Positions 8,405 to 16,772 of a stretch of DNA of 64,000 bases are shown one piece after another; within the stretch, counting starts at the first letter, position 1; each line of letters starts with the position of its first letter. This stretch comes from Candidatus Anstonellales archaeon (GTDB lineage: Archaea > Micrarchaeota > Micrarchaeia > Anstonellales > CG1-02-47-40). The notes beneath the pieces are model-generated. The model worked only from the letters and a program-made list of their open reading frames with translations, searched no databases and was not told the DNA's origin. The translations under genes and the position numbers were made by a program. The stretch lies in the NCBI GenBank assembly GCA_038869735.1, contig JAWCQO010000003.1:1-64000 (forward strand), read 5' to 3'.

Positions 8405-8410
8405 ACTGCA

Positions 8411-8449
8411 GAATACTTTGTTGATATATAAAAACCTACTCCTTACTCT
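8411..8449 (-). promoter_or_regulatory. Promoter repeat, proximal copy
   Basis: A 39-bp sequence with TTTTTATATATCAA on the minus strand (8421-8434), about 25 bases before ATG 8404. It repeats at 8490-8528 with two differences, giving a tandem promoter. Confidence 0.6.
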
Positions 8450-8489
8450 TGGCTTCTCGGTTATAGCCCCAAGTGACACGCTACAGCGG

Positions 8490-8528
8490 GAATACTTTGT
8501 TGATATATAAAAATCTACCCCTTACTCT
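8490..8528 (-). promoter_or_regulatory. Promoter repeat, distal copy overlapping the glmS stop
   Basis: Second copy of the 39-bp promoter repeat, overlapping the last codons of glmS. Its TATA-like box is about 25-30 bases before the alternative GTG at 8479. The pair could drive two forms of the downstream zinc-ribbon protein. Confidence 0.55.
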
Positions 8529-10282
8529 ACGGTTACAGACTTTGCTAGGTTTCTCGGCTTGTCCGGGTCTCTTCCAAGAAGTACCGCCATGTAGTAGGAC
8601 AGCATCTGGAGAGGAACAGCATAAATTATTGGTGAAAACAACGGCTTTTCTAGCGTCGGCATTCTAAAAAAAACATCGCAGGAGGAAAGAATCCTGGAGG
8701 AATCAGAAAACCCCACAACGGTTGCGTTTCTTGCCCTACACTCTTGTATATTTGATAGAATTTTTTGTGTTGTGTCATCCTCCGGAGCAATGGCTATTAC
8801 ACAAACTCCTTTATCAAGGAGAGACATCGGACCGTGTTTTAGCTCTCCTGCCGGATAACCTTCAGCATGAAGATAGGTTATCTCTTTAAGCTTAAGCGCA
8901 CCTTCCAAAGCTATTGGATAAGATAGTCCCCTTCCTATAAAAAAGAAATCCCTCATCTTCGACAGCATCTTTGCAAGTTTCTTTATCTCTCCTTCCTTTG
9001 TAAGGATTGCGCCCAAAACAGCAGAGAGGTCTTTTAGCTGTTCAGCACAATCCTCATTCTTAATAAGCAACCATGCCAACCTATACAAAACAACCAGTTG
9101 CGAAGTAAAACTCTTTGTTGCAACAACCGATACCTCAGGTCCAGCACCAATATAAACACAGGCATCAGCTTCTCGTGAAAGAGAACTTCCAACGACATTT
9201 GTGATTCCTATTATTTTCGCACCTTTTCTTTTTGCTTCCCTGACAGCAAGGAGCATATCCGCCGTCTCTCCCGATTGGCTTATTGCAATGACAACGTCTT
9301 TTTTTCCAAAGAAATCAGCAACGTATTCTGAGCCTATAATCGCTTCACATCCTATACCATGCCGTGCTAATAGCCCCTTAAAAATAAGCGCAGCGTGATA
9401 AGAAGTTCCGCAAGCAACCAAGAACAATTGGCGGATTTCATTTTTAGTCAGAATCTCGCCTGCAGCCCTTATATCTGCTGCAATAGCTGCTCGTATGGTG
9501 TTTTGCTGTTCTACTATCTCCTTTAGCATGAAATGAGGATATCCATCTTTTTGCGCCATCTGTGGCGTCCACTCAATGTGCACAGGCTTCCTCTTTATCC
9601 TCGTTCCGTCAAATCCATAAATTGCGTACGTGCTGTCAGTGATTTCAGCCCATTCATCCTCGGCCAAAAATACAAAATCACGTGTTCTTGAAAGAAATGC
9701 CGGCACATCTGATGCAAAAAACATTTCGTTTTTTCCAACTCCAACTACAAGGGGTGAGCTTCTGCGTGCTCCATAAAGCTTCCTTTCTCCCTGATGCATA
9801 ACAACAAAAGAAAACGAACCCTCAATCCTTCTTATAGCAGAGAGAAATGCATCTTTAAATCCTTTTCCTTCTCTAAGCCCACGCGCTATAAGATGCGCAA
9901 CAAGCTCCGTATCAGTCTCAGATTTTATCTTGCATCCACTCTTCAAGAGTTCATCCTTTAACTCCAGAAAATTTTCAATAATCCCATTATGAACAAGACA
10001 AACCTCCCCTCTTTCATCGGTGTGAGGGTGCGCATTCATGGCGTTTACCCCGCCGTGGGTCGCCCATCTTGTGTGTCCTATCCCTATTGTCCCTTCAAGG
10101 CGCGAAAAGTCGTGCTTTTTCTCTATTTCTTCCAGCTTTCCAACGTCCTTTATTATATTTATCTTTGAGCCCATAACAGCTATCCCTGCTGAATCGTATC
10201 CTCTATATTCAACATTTTTTAGAGCTTCAAGAATTACCAAAGAAGCTTTACTACTACCAACATAGCCAACAATTCCGCACAT
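8522..10282 (-). CDS. glmS: Glutamine-fructose-6-phosphate aminotransferase
   Basis: Makes glucosamine-6-phosphate from fructose-6-phosphate and glutamine, the first step toward UDP-GlcNAc. The 586-residue protein begins MCGIVGYVG, giving the catalytic N-terminal Cys of the class II glutaminase domain (about 1-220). Two SIS sugar isomerase domains follow (about 260-586) with the family motifs SQSGETADML, SVVATKSFTSQ and the C-terminal KPRNLAKSVTVE. Length is close to the bacterial and archaeal norm. A purine-rich GAGAGGT lies just before the ATG. Its product would feed the UDP-GlcNAc-derived sugars made by the glycan island at 45-60 kb. Identification is firm. Confidence 0.97.
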   Translation of the reverse strand: MCGIVGYVGSSKASLVILEALKNVEYRGYDSAGIAVMGSKINIIKDVGKLEEIEKKHDFSRLEGTIGIGHTRWATHGGVNAMNAHPHTDERGEVCLVHNGIIENFLELKDELLKSGCKIKSETDTELVAHLIARGLREGKGFKDAFLSAIRRIEGSFSFVVMHQGERKLYGARRSSPLVVGVGKNEMFFASDVPAFLSRTRDFVFLAEDEWAEITDSTYAIYGFDGTRIKRKPVHIEWTPQMAQKDGYPHFMLKEIVEQQNTIRAAIAADIRAAGEILTKNEIRQLFLVACGTSYHAALIFKGLLARHGIGCEAIIGSEYVADFFGKKDVVIAISQSGETADMLLAVREAKRKGAKIIGITNVVGSSLSREADACVYIGAGPEVSVVATKSFTSQLVVLYRLAWLLIKNEDCAEQLKDLSAVLGAILTKEGEIKKLAKMLSKMRDFFFIGRGLSYPIALEGALKLKEITYLHAEGYPAGELKHGPMSLLDKGVCVIAIAPEDDTTQKILSNIQECRARNATVVGFSDSSRILSSCDVFFRMPTLEKPLFSPIIYAVPLQMLSYYMAVLLGRDPDKPRNLAKSVTVE

Positions 10283-10376
10283 ATAACCTCTCTCCCAAAA
10301 AACCCTCTAATATGCATCTTAGCTTTTCTCAGTCCTTCGATTTCATTAATCCTACATCCACAGCTATCATGCCTCT

Positions 10377-10577
10377 TCATCTTTTCTCGCTAATCTTCTC
10401 TGCAATTGCAAATGTTCTTCTCAGAGCTTTTATTCTTACTCTTACTTTTTCTCCCTTTTTCCCCCCTTCAACAAACACGACAAAGCCTTCAACATGCGCA
10501 ATTCCATCTCCCTTTGAACCCTGTGCATCTATTGTTACCTCATATTCCTTCCCGAGTTCAACAGGCACAAGAGCCAT
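10377..10577 (-). CDS. TRAM-domain protein
   Basis: A 66-residue protein consisting of essentially one TRAM domain, an OB-like RNA-binding fold (VELGKEYEVTIDAQGSKGDG, then FVVFVEGGKKGEKVRVRI). Free-standing TRAM proteins are typical of archaea, where some act as RNA chaperones. I chose ATG 10577; an in-frame GTG at 10586 would add three residues. It sits upstream of glmS on the same strand and diverges from nrdR. The RNA target cannot be told from sequence. Confidence 0.85.
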   Translation of the reverse strand: MALVPVELGKEYEVTIDAQGSKGDGIAHVEGFVVFVEGGKKGEKVRVRIKALRRTFAIAEKISEKR

Positions 10578-10668
10578 CAAAACCACGCTAATTTCTAATC
10601 AGCAGGCAAAAAAATTTGCCCCTTACCCTTTTTATTCTTTCCAACTCTTAAACCTTCCAGTGATACCT

Positions 10669-11121
10669 TTGCGCTGTCCATTCTGCTCTTATGAGGAAAC
10701 TTCTGTTATAGATTCGCGGGATACGGACAATATGCAGACTACAAGAAGAAGGCGTGAATGCCTACGCTGTAAAAGAAGGTTTACTACCTACGAAAAGCCC
10801 GAGGCACCGGAGTTGTATATAATAAAAAAAGACGGAAGGCGTGAGCAGTTTGACCCAAACAAGCTTAGAATAGGGATCCTAAAAGCATGCGAGAAGCGCC
10901 CAATCCCGATGGAAAAAATATCGCAATTCGTAGTCGACATCGAACGAACACTCAGGCGAAAAGGAAAAAATGAAATAAAAAGCTCTGAAGTTGGAGAGCT
11001 TGTTTCAAAGAAACTCTTGCGACTTGACCCAGTAGCTTATATAAGATTCACCTCCGTCTATCGTGATTTTTCAGACGTCACCGAATTCAAGCGTGCAATA
11101 AAGGAAATTTCAAAAAAATAA
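10669..11121 (+). CDS. nrdR: NrdR-like transcriptional repressor
   Basis: About 150 residues. An N-terminal zinc ribbon (LRCPFC at the start, CLRC near 31-34) with the family signature TRRRRECLRCKRRFTTYE is followed by an ATP-cone (about 47-137) beginning IIKKDGRREQFDPNKL. NrdR senses nucleotides and represses ribonucleotide reductase genes. The frame is open upstream to 10312, but that extension is low-complexity and overlaps the TRAM gene on the other strand. The family normally starts directly at the first CPFC, so I take TTG 10669; GTG 10660 is the alternative. NrdR is chiefly bacterial, so its presence here is notable. No ribonucleotide reductase gene lies in the window. Confidence 0.9.
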   Translation: MRCPFCSYEETSVIDSRDTDNMQTTRRRRECLRCKRRFTTYEKPEAPELYIIKKDGRREQFDPNKLRIGILKACEKRPIPMEKISQFVVDIERTLRRKGKNEIKSSEVGELVSKKLLRLDPVAYIRFTSVYRDFSDVTEFKRAIKEISKK

Positions 11122-11199
11122 AAAACAAATTTTGCCAGTAGTTTTAAATACTCCTTCAAACCAAATCATCCATCTCTCTTGACCTCAAGGTGTATTTTT

Positions 11200-11313
11200 T
11201 TGGGTTCACGTCCGCGAAAATGGAAGAAGAAAGGAAGAATGCGCTGGAAATGGCTAAAAAAAAGAAGAAAGCGCCTTAAAAGGAGATTAAAGAGGCGTGT
11301 TGGGGAACTATAA
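11200..11313 (+). CDS. rpl41e: Ribosomal protein L41e
   Basis: A 37-codon gene easily missed for its size. From TTG 11200 it encodes a Lys/Arg/Trp-rich peptide containing [20 protein letters not shown], the pattern of archaeal L41e, which is a short basic helix bound in the ribosome. A Shine-Dalgarno-like AAGGTG (11188-11193) lies seven bases before the TTG, and a TATA-like TTTTAAATA lies at 11142-11150. A shorter start at ATG 11239 would give 24 residues and lose the conserved [10 protein letters not shown] part, so the TTG is preferred. Composition and motif make the call strong despite the length. Confidence 0.85.
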   Translation: MGSRPRKWKKKGRMRWKWLKKRRKRLKRRLKRRVGEL

Positions 11314-11365
11314 GCGCAATATTAAGAATAAGCGCAATAATAAGACAAGCCTTAAGTTTCTTTAT

Positions 11366-11393
11366 TTTCTCTATCTCAACCAACCAAGCTTAA
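11366..11393. repeat. 28-bp direct repeat, copy 1
   Basis: Recurs at 11443-11470 with a single A-to-G difference. It includes CCAAGCTTAA. Found in an intergenic stretch; purpose unknown. Confidence 0.8.
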
Positions 11394-11442
11394 TCTGAGG
11401 TTAACCCCAGAAGCCTTTTAGGCCGTAAGTCTGGCGCCTTAG

Positions 11443-11470
11443 TTTCTCTATCTCAACCAGCCAAGCTTAA
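11443..11470. repeat. 28-bp direct repeat, copy 2
   Basis: Partner of 11366-11393. Confidence 0.8.
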
Positions 11471-11675
11471 GCCTGACACAATCCTTATGAAAGTTTCAAG
11501 AAAACTGGCCAGAAAACAAGAGCCAGAGGCCAAGAGCTAGAGGCCAGCGGCGCAAAGGCGTTTGTTCAAGGGACTCTTAGTTTGCAATCTATAAGCCTAT
11601 AAACCTAATTTGGCTTGTAAAACATCATTTTATGTTGCATCCACGCCCTGGCAGGTAAATATTACAGGCGCTTTT

Positions 11676-12248
11676 TCACCTTTCCTGGTACCTTGCCCTT
11701 TTTTCTACTTCTCTCATTCTCTCAACTACTTGCATGCTTCCAACCTGCTCGTATTTTTCAACGAACTCCTCCCCTTCTTTCTTGTCAAGAGCCTGTTTCA
11801 TAGTAAAAACATCCACTGCTTTATCCTCTACCCTGTTGGAAAAATAGCCAAGCCCAAAATCAATGACCCAGATTTGGTTATCTTCTCCAACAATAAGATT
11901 TGCAGGAGTGAAGTCTCCATGAATTATGTCTAGCGAATGCAACTTTGCAAGGATAATTGCAATTCGTTCTAACTGCTCTCTGCTCAACTTTTTTTCACTT
12001 GCAAGCTTTCCTGGGATGAATGAGAAAATGATTTCGAACTCCCCCTCACCAAAAACTTGAGGACAAAGCACTCCGGCTTCAAAAGCCCTTCTGAGTATCT
12101 TTGCTTCCCTCTTTGTCCGAGTCCTTCTCAACTTAACATCAAGAGTGGGATTCCTATACTCTTTTTTTTCACGCACTTTTCGTAAAGCCTTCACTCCTTC
12201 AAATGTAGTTTCAACTAAAATGGCTTCTGCCCCTCTGAGATGCGCCAT
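11676..12248 (-). CDS. bud32: KEOPS complex kinase/ATPase Bud32
   Basis: A 190-residue minimal protein kinase of the Bud32 (PRPK) type. It has the short N-lobe with RGAEAILVE and KLRRTRTKREAKIL, the catalytic loop HGDFTPANLI and the metal-binding DFGLG. With Kae1, Cgi121 and Pcc1 it supports t6A modification of tRNAs that read ANN codons. Here it stands alone rather than fused to Kae1, as it is in some archaea; Kae1 is not in the window. It lies 10 bases after the M50 protease gene on the same strand. Confidence 0.93.
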   Translation of the reverse strand: MAHLRGAEAILVETTFEGVKALRKVREKKEYRNPTLDVKLRRTRTKREAKILRRAFEAGVLCPQVFGEGEFEIIFSFIPGKLASEKKLSREQLERIAIILAKLHSLDIIHGDFTPANLIVGEDNQIWVIDFGLGYFSNRVEDKAVDVFTMKQALDKKEGEEFVEKYEQVGSMQVVERMREVEKRARYQER

Positions 12249-12258
12249 ACATCTTCAC

Positions 12259-12843
12259 CTAAAATGCCATAAGTGCTGATATTCCTATGACAAGAAGCCA
12301 TACTTTCCAATCCCAAGCCAGTACTTTGCTTCCATCCAATGGAAATATCGGAATCATATTAAAGAAAGCAAGAAATGAATTTACATATGCACCAAGAATC
12401 GCAATTCGCTGTAGCGTGTTGCTTGGGGCTATAACCGAGAAGCCGACAAAGATTAATGCAAGAATGATATTTGTAACTGGTCCGGCAACTGAAATTATCC
12501 CATTCTGTCTTCGTGTTATATGGGGGGAATATATCCAAACCGCACCAGGAGCAAGAAAAAGAAAACCTATCGGAAGAATTGCCATCACAAGCATAAGGAC
12601 AAGTCCGGTTGGCCATGCCCTAAACTCAGCCCACGCCCCATATCTCATGGCTACAAACTTATGCGCAAGCTCATGCAAAACAAATCCAGTTCCAACAGTT
12701 ATTGTAAAGACACCCATAAAAAAGATAAATGTTGGCGGCTTTATTCCAAGCCCTCCACCTTCATGAAATGTCAACGCTAATGATATTGCAAGAACAGACA
12801 CCGCAATATTGACTATCTCCTCAACACTGATTATAGATCTCAT
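12259..12843 (-). CDS. M50-family membrane metalloprotease
   Basis: A 194-residue multispanning protein. The zinc-binding HELAHKFVA (about residues 57-65) sits in one membrane helix, and NMIPIFPLDGSKV near 161-173 supplies the third metal ligand, the layout of site-2-type intramembrane proteases. The short N-terminal helix and absence of PDZ or CBS domains match compact archaeal members. The substrate is unknown; such enzymes usually cleave membrane-bound regulators or signal peptides. It is cotranscribed with bud32 judging by the 10-base gap. Confidence 0.88.
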   Translation of the reverse strand: MRSIISVEEIVNIAVSVLAISLALTFHEGGGLGIKPPTFIFFMGVFTITVGTGFVLHELAHKFVAMRYGAWAEFRAWPTGLVLMLVMAILPIGFLFLAPGAVWIYSPHITRRQNGIISVAGPVTNIILALIFVGFSVIAPSNTLQRIAILGAYVNSFLAFFNMIPIFPLDGSKVLAWDWKVWLLVIGISALMAF

Positions 12844-12886
12844 CTTTGAGTTTACCTCCGAGGCTCTATCTATATTATCATCTATG

Positions 12887-15091
12887 TTATCTATACATGC
12901 TGTCCTGTCTTGAGAACTTCTTCATGCTGTCGATATGCGCTTTTGTTATTGTAGGCCTAATCAATTTTATTGCGTCTAAGAAATTCTTCATCGAGACGCT
13001 TGCAGCTTCCTGATTTGCGCGAAGAGCTTCCATTCCTGCTTCTCTACAGATGTTCTCTATATCAGCTCCTGTGTATCCATCGGTCTTTTTTGCAAGCTCT
13101 TCCAAGTTAACATCCTTTGCAAGTGGCATCTTCCTTGTGTGTACTCTGAATATTTCAAGTCGCGTCTTCTCATCCGGGGCAGGAATTTCAATTATTCTAT
13201 CAAACCGACCTGCTCGCAAAAGGGCAGGGTCCAATATATCCGGTCTGTTTGTAGCAGCCAGCACAACGACGTTTTTTAGGTTTGTAAGGCCGTCCATCTC
13301 AGTTAGAAGCGTGTTGACTATCCCCTCAAGCACCCTTTTCCCTCCTCCTTCATCTCCGCCTCTCCACGGAGCAATTGCGTCTATCTCATCTATAAATATG
13401 ATGGAAGGAGCTGCTGTGCGCGCTTTTCTAAAAAGCTCCCTTACCATTCTTTCACTTTCCCCAACCCATTTGCTTAGCACTTCGGGACCTTTTATTGATA
13501 TGAAGTTTGCCTCCGTTTCTGTGGCTACAGCCTTTGCAATCATCGTTTTTCCTGTGCCCGGTAGCCCAACAAGAAGAATTCCCTTTATTGGTCTTATTCC
13601 AAGGCGCGTGAAAACCTCAGGGTTTTTCAGTGGAAGCTCTATTGCCTCTTTTATCTCTTTCTTTACATTTTCAAGTCCGCCAACATCTGACCAACGCACG
13701 TTTGGTTTTTCTATAAACACTTCCCGCAAAGCTGAAGGCTGGATCTCGCGAAGTGCATTGAAAAAGTCCTCTCGCGTTACCCTCAAGTTCTCAAGTACTT
13801 CAGGGGGTATCGTCTCCTCTTCAAGGTTTATTTTTGGCAAAATTCTTCTCAAGGTTTTCATTGCAGCTTCCTTTGTAAGAGAAGATAAATCAGCACCCGT
13901 ATAACCGTGAGTTATGGCTGCAAGCTCATCCAAATTGACTGCATTTTGAGAATGACTCTCTGCTTTCTTTCCCTCACCTTCTCGATTGTCCTTCCCTTCA
14001 AGCGGCATATTTCTTGTGTGAATCTGCAAAATCTCCTTTCTCCCCTTCCTATCCGGGACGCCTATCTCTATTTCCCTGTCAAATCTTCCCGGTCGCCTCA
14101 GTGCGGGGTCAATCGAGTTAATCCTGTTAGTGGCACCAATTACTATAACCTGTCCTCGGCCTTTCAGTCCGTCCATTAAACTCAAAAGCTGAGAAACCAT
14201 CCTTCTCTCAACTTCTCCAGTAACTTCTTCTCGCTTAGGCGCAATCGCATCTATTTCATCCATAAATATTATCGAAGGAGCGTTGTCCTCAGCATCTTTG
14301 AATATCTGCCTAAGCCTCTCCTCACTTTCTCCTACGAATTTTGAAACTAGCTCCGGCCCTCCAATATGAATAAAATTGGCTTCAGACTCGTTAGCCACAG
14401 CCTTTGCAAGAAGCGTCTTTCCCGTTCCAGGAGGCCCGTGGATAAGCACCCCTTTTGGAGCTTCTATGCCAAGCTTCTCAAAAAGTTCCGGATGCCTTAA
14501 CGGAAGTTCAACCATTTCCCGGATTTTTTGTATCTCATCCTTTAAGCCACCAATGTCTTCATAAGAGACGCTTACTCCGCCTCCAACAACCTTTACAGGT
14601 TCGCTTTTGAGAAGGAGCTCTGTCCGATCAGAAACCATGCATATGCCGCTTGGCTGCACTATGGCTGCAACTAATGGAAAAGATGTTCCAAAAACCCCAA
14701 CAAATATCATATCCCCCCTATTCAAAGCTCTCCCAACAAGCCTCTTTTTTACAAATTGGTCAAAACCAGGCGAATATTTGATTGGCTGAGTTGGAGCGAG
14801 GACTACTTTTTTTGCCTCCTTTATATCAGCTTTTTTAACAGTTATTTTATCTCCTAAAGCAACCCCGCTGTTTTGGCGAAGATATCCATCCATGCGTATT
14901 ATCTCTGCACCCTCATCTTGCGGATGCGCCTGCCAAACTATTGCAGCCGTGCTTCTCTTTCCCTTAAGCTCAACAATATCCCCGGTTGAAACCGAAAGCT
15001 CCTCTCGAGCTTTCGAATCGATCCTTACAATGCCTCTACCCACGTCGTTTTGAAGTGCCTCTGCAACCCTCAGCTCAATGGATTTTGACAT
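12887..15091 (-). CDS. cdc48: Cdc48/VAT-type double AAA+ ATPase
   Basis: A 734-residue unfoldase. The N-domain (about 1-185) is a double-psi barrel plus second lobe. D1 has Walker A at 219-226 (GPPGTGKT) and IIFMDE near 275. D2 has Walker A at 509-516, reading GLPGTGKT instead of the usual GPPGTGKT, and IIFIDE near 565. Arginine-finger segments ([16 protein letters not shown]) are present. The C-terminus ends SMYR, and MYR fits the hydrophobic-Tyr-X motif by which proteasomal ATPases dock on the 20S core, so it may feed unfolded proteins to the proteasome. D1 is followed by an acidic/basic insertion near 366-384. Identification is secure. Confidence 0.97.
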   Translation of the reverse strand: MSKSIELRVAEALQNDVGRGIVRIDSKAREELSVSTGDIVELKGKRSTAAIVWQAHPQDEGAEIIRMDGYLRQNSGVALGDKITVKKADIKEAKKVVLAPTQPIKYSPGFDQFVKKRLVGRALNRGDMIFVGVFGTSFPLVAAIVQPSGICMVSDRTELLLKSEPVKVVGGGVSVSYEDIGGLKDEIQKIREMVELPLRHPELFEKLGIEAPKGVLIHGPPGTGKTLLAKAVANESEANFIHIGGPELVSKFVGESEERLRQIFKDAEDNAPSIIFMDEIDAIAPKREEVTGEVERRMVSQLLSLMDGLKGRGQVIVIGATNRINSIDPALRRPGRFDREIEIGVPDRKGRKEILQIHTRNMPLEGKDNREGEGKKAESHSQNAVNLDELAAITHGYTGADLSSLTKEAAMKTLRRILPKINLEEETIPPEVLENLRVTREDFFNALREIQPSALREVFIEKPNVRWSDVGGLENVKKEIKEAIELPLKNPEVFTRLGIRPIKGILLVGLPGTGKTMIAKAVATETEANFISIKGPEVLSKWVGESERMVRELFRKARTAAPSIIFIDEIDAIAPWRGGDEGGGKRVLEGIVNTLLTEMDGLTNLKNVVVLAATNRPDILDPALLRAGRFDRIIEIPAPDEKTRLEIFRVHTRKMPLAKDVNLEELAKKTDGYTGADIENICREAGMEALRANQEAASVSMKNFLDAIKLIRPTITKAHIDSMKKFSRQDSMYR

Positions 15092-15290
15092 AGCCTTTCA
15101 ACCATTCTTATTTCTTACTCTAACTTTTTATAATTGCTTTTTATACTTGCGCACCTTATTTATCCTTTTCTACCAAAAAAGCTCATCACAATTTCATTTA
15201 ATATACCTCTTCTCATCTTTAGGACGGACTCTGCCTTCTTTTCAACAATCCCCTAAACTTCCAACCAACTCACGCCTTTTAGGTTTTAAT

Positions 15291-16379
15291 CTACGTTGAA
15301 GAAGCCCTCATCTTAATAATCCTTTTTTTCTCTGAACCAGACCTTACCATCAGGCTTTCTAAAAATCCAAGTTTTTCTAATTTTGCAAGTCTTTTTCTGA
15401 CAACTCTTTTTTCATTTTCGTCAACAGCATCCAGGCGTTTATAAAGCTCCTTTGTTTCAATCTGTCCACCTGCATTCTCAACGGCCTCAAAAACCCTTTG
15501 CAATTCTTTGTTAAGGCTGAAAATCTTTCTTTTTGATATCCCCATCAAAATCTTTTCTTTTGCCTTTGTTACATGCCGAGGCTCTACCTTTCTATTCCCC
15601 TCCATTTCAGCCTCCTTTCCTGCTCCAAGCAACACAGAAAGAGCAATCCGCGCATCCCCTCCATTCTTTGCACCTATTCCAGCGCACATTGGGATTACTT
15701 CGTCTGAAAGTACTCCTGGAAAAAACGCTCTTTTGGCGCGATAGCCTAATATTTCCTTCAGCTGTTGAGGAGAATATGGTGAAAACTCAATGCTTCTTGA
15801 CGAAAGAGAGCTTCTTATTCTCTCGTCGAGGTTAGCGAATATGGACCTGCTGTTTGCAATAAGCACAAGCGAGAAATTGACTCCATGGTCCTCGCCGAAA
15901 CGTGCAAGCTCATAGAGAATACCTCCTTCTCCAGCTACAATAAGCCTATCTACTTCATCCAGCACCAAAGCAACCCCTACCCGTTCTCTCCTTGCACATT
16001 GCAGGATTCTATCTTTGATTTCATCAGGTGCAATCCCACGCCGAGGAAGAATCTCTCCCATCTTGTTTGCGATTTCTCCCAAGACAGCGTAGCTTGAGGA
16101 AAACTCCCAGCAGTTTATGTATACTGGGACTACTCGTTTAGTATACTCTCTAAGATGAGCCAATACGTGCTTTGCACAGGTGGTCTTTCCGGTTCCAGGA
16201 GGACCGGTCACAATTGCGTTTTCACCTTTTTTTCCTTCGGCAATTCCGCGAAGACAAAACCCAATCTCTCTTATTTCTTTTTCTCGGTGGAATATGTCTG
16301 TAGGAACATAGTCAGGTGCAAGTACTCCTTCATCTATAAAAATTCCTCCTTCCTTCTTTATCCTTTCAAAAAGATTCAT
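15291..16379 (-). CDS. cdc6: Orc1/Cdc6 replication initiator
   Basis: A 362-residue AAA+ initiator that binds origin DNA and helps load MCM. Walker A is at about 59-66 (GPPGTGKT), Walker B at 137-142 with LDEVD, and a sensor-type ANSRSIFANLDERIRSSL follows. The last 80 residues form the winged-helix DNA-binding domain (ELYKRL to RLAKLEKLGFL). It diverges from the small gene at 16435, with an AT-rich 55-base gap that likely holds both promoters. Archaeal origins often lie next to cdc6, but this gap is too short to hold a typical set of origin repeats. Confidence 0.95.
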   Translation of the reverse strand: MNLFERIKKEGGIFIDEGVLAPDYVPTDIFHREKEIREIGFCLRGIAEGKKGENAIVTGPPGTGKTTCAKHVLAHLREYTKRVVPVYINCWEFSSSYAVLGEIANKMGEILPRRGIAPDEIKDRILQCARRERVGVALVLDEVDRLIVAGEGGILYELARFGEDHGVNFSLVLIANSRSIFANLDERIRSSLSSRSIEFSPYSPQQLKEILGYRAKRAFFPGVLSDEVIPMCAGIGAKNGGDARIALSVLLGAGKEAEMEGNRKVEPRHVTKAKEKILMGISKRKIFSLNKELQRVFEAVENAGGQIETKELYKRLDAVDENEKRVVRKRLAKLEKLGFLESLMVRSGSEKKRIIKMRASST

Positions 16380-16434
16380 GTAACTCTAATGAAGAAAAAG
16401 ATTAATTATTTAACTTTGACTTCAAAATAAAATC

Positions 16435-16695
16435 ATGCCCACTACCATATCCGACCTTCGCAAAATTTTTGATTCTATTGCCAGCATAGGCGGAGATAAG
16501 AAAGCTATTGAGGGACCCACGGAACTGATGAAGTTGGCAGTTGAGATTGGAAAATCAGACCTTTCAGCAGACGAAAAAGAGTTCTTTTTTGAATCGCTTC
16601 GCTCGGAATGTCTCGCAGATGACGGGAAGGTAACTAAAGATGAGTTCAACACACTTTTGGACAAGATAGAAAAAATGAGAAAAGGGAAGAGCTAG
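16435..16695 (+). CDS. Small acidic hypothetical protein
   Basis: An 86-residue soluble protein that I do not recognise. It is predicted helical. Residues 54-80 (RSECLADDGKVTKDEFNTLL) resemble one EF-hand-like loop, but with too few ligands to claim calcium binding. A TATA-like TTATTTAA about 25 bases before the ATG suggests a leaderless transcript. The gene diverges from cdc6 and precedes the endonuclease Q gene by 78 bases. Confidence 0.6.
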   Translation: MPTTISDLRKIFDSIASIGGDKKAIEGPTELMKLAVEIGKSDLSADEKEFFFESLRSECLADDGKVTKDEFNTLLDKIEKMRKGKS

Positions 16696-16772
16696 TCGTC
16701 CTGTTTGTCTGCAGAACCATCATAGCTTCATGCTCAACCTTTTTATTTTTCGTCTTGTTCATCTTTCACATA

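Larger units (their letters stand above)
11314..11675. other. 362-bp gene-free stretch with a 28-bp direct repeat
   Basis: No gene is supported between L41e and bud32. A 28-base sequence beginning TTTCTCTATCTCAACCA occurs at 11366-11393 and 11443-11470 with one difference, 77 bp apart. Further short repetitions (AGCGCAATA twice near 11313-11336; CCAGAGGCC and TAGAGGCC near 11522-11545) are present. It could hold a small RNA, but I see no tRNA, box C/D or other recognisable structure. Confidence 0.55.

Noticed and set aside
10312-10668. N-terminal extension of the NrdR frame
   Set aside because: Low-complexity, Phe/Ser/Pro-rich translation, antisense to the TRAM gene; NrdR proteins begin at the zinc ribbon.
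13050-13904. Long plus-strand frame of 284 codons opposite cdc48
   Set aside because: It is antisense to the conserved AAA+ domains of Cdc48; Ser/Phe-rich shadow translation.
16380-16434. Replication origin next to cdc6
   Set aside because: The intergenic gap is 55 bases, AT-rich, without repeated origin-box-like motifs; it is better explained as a divergent promoter region.
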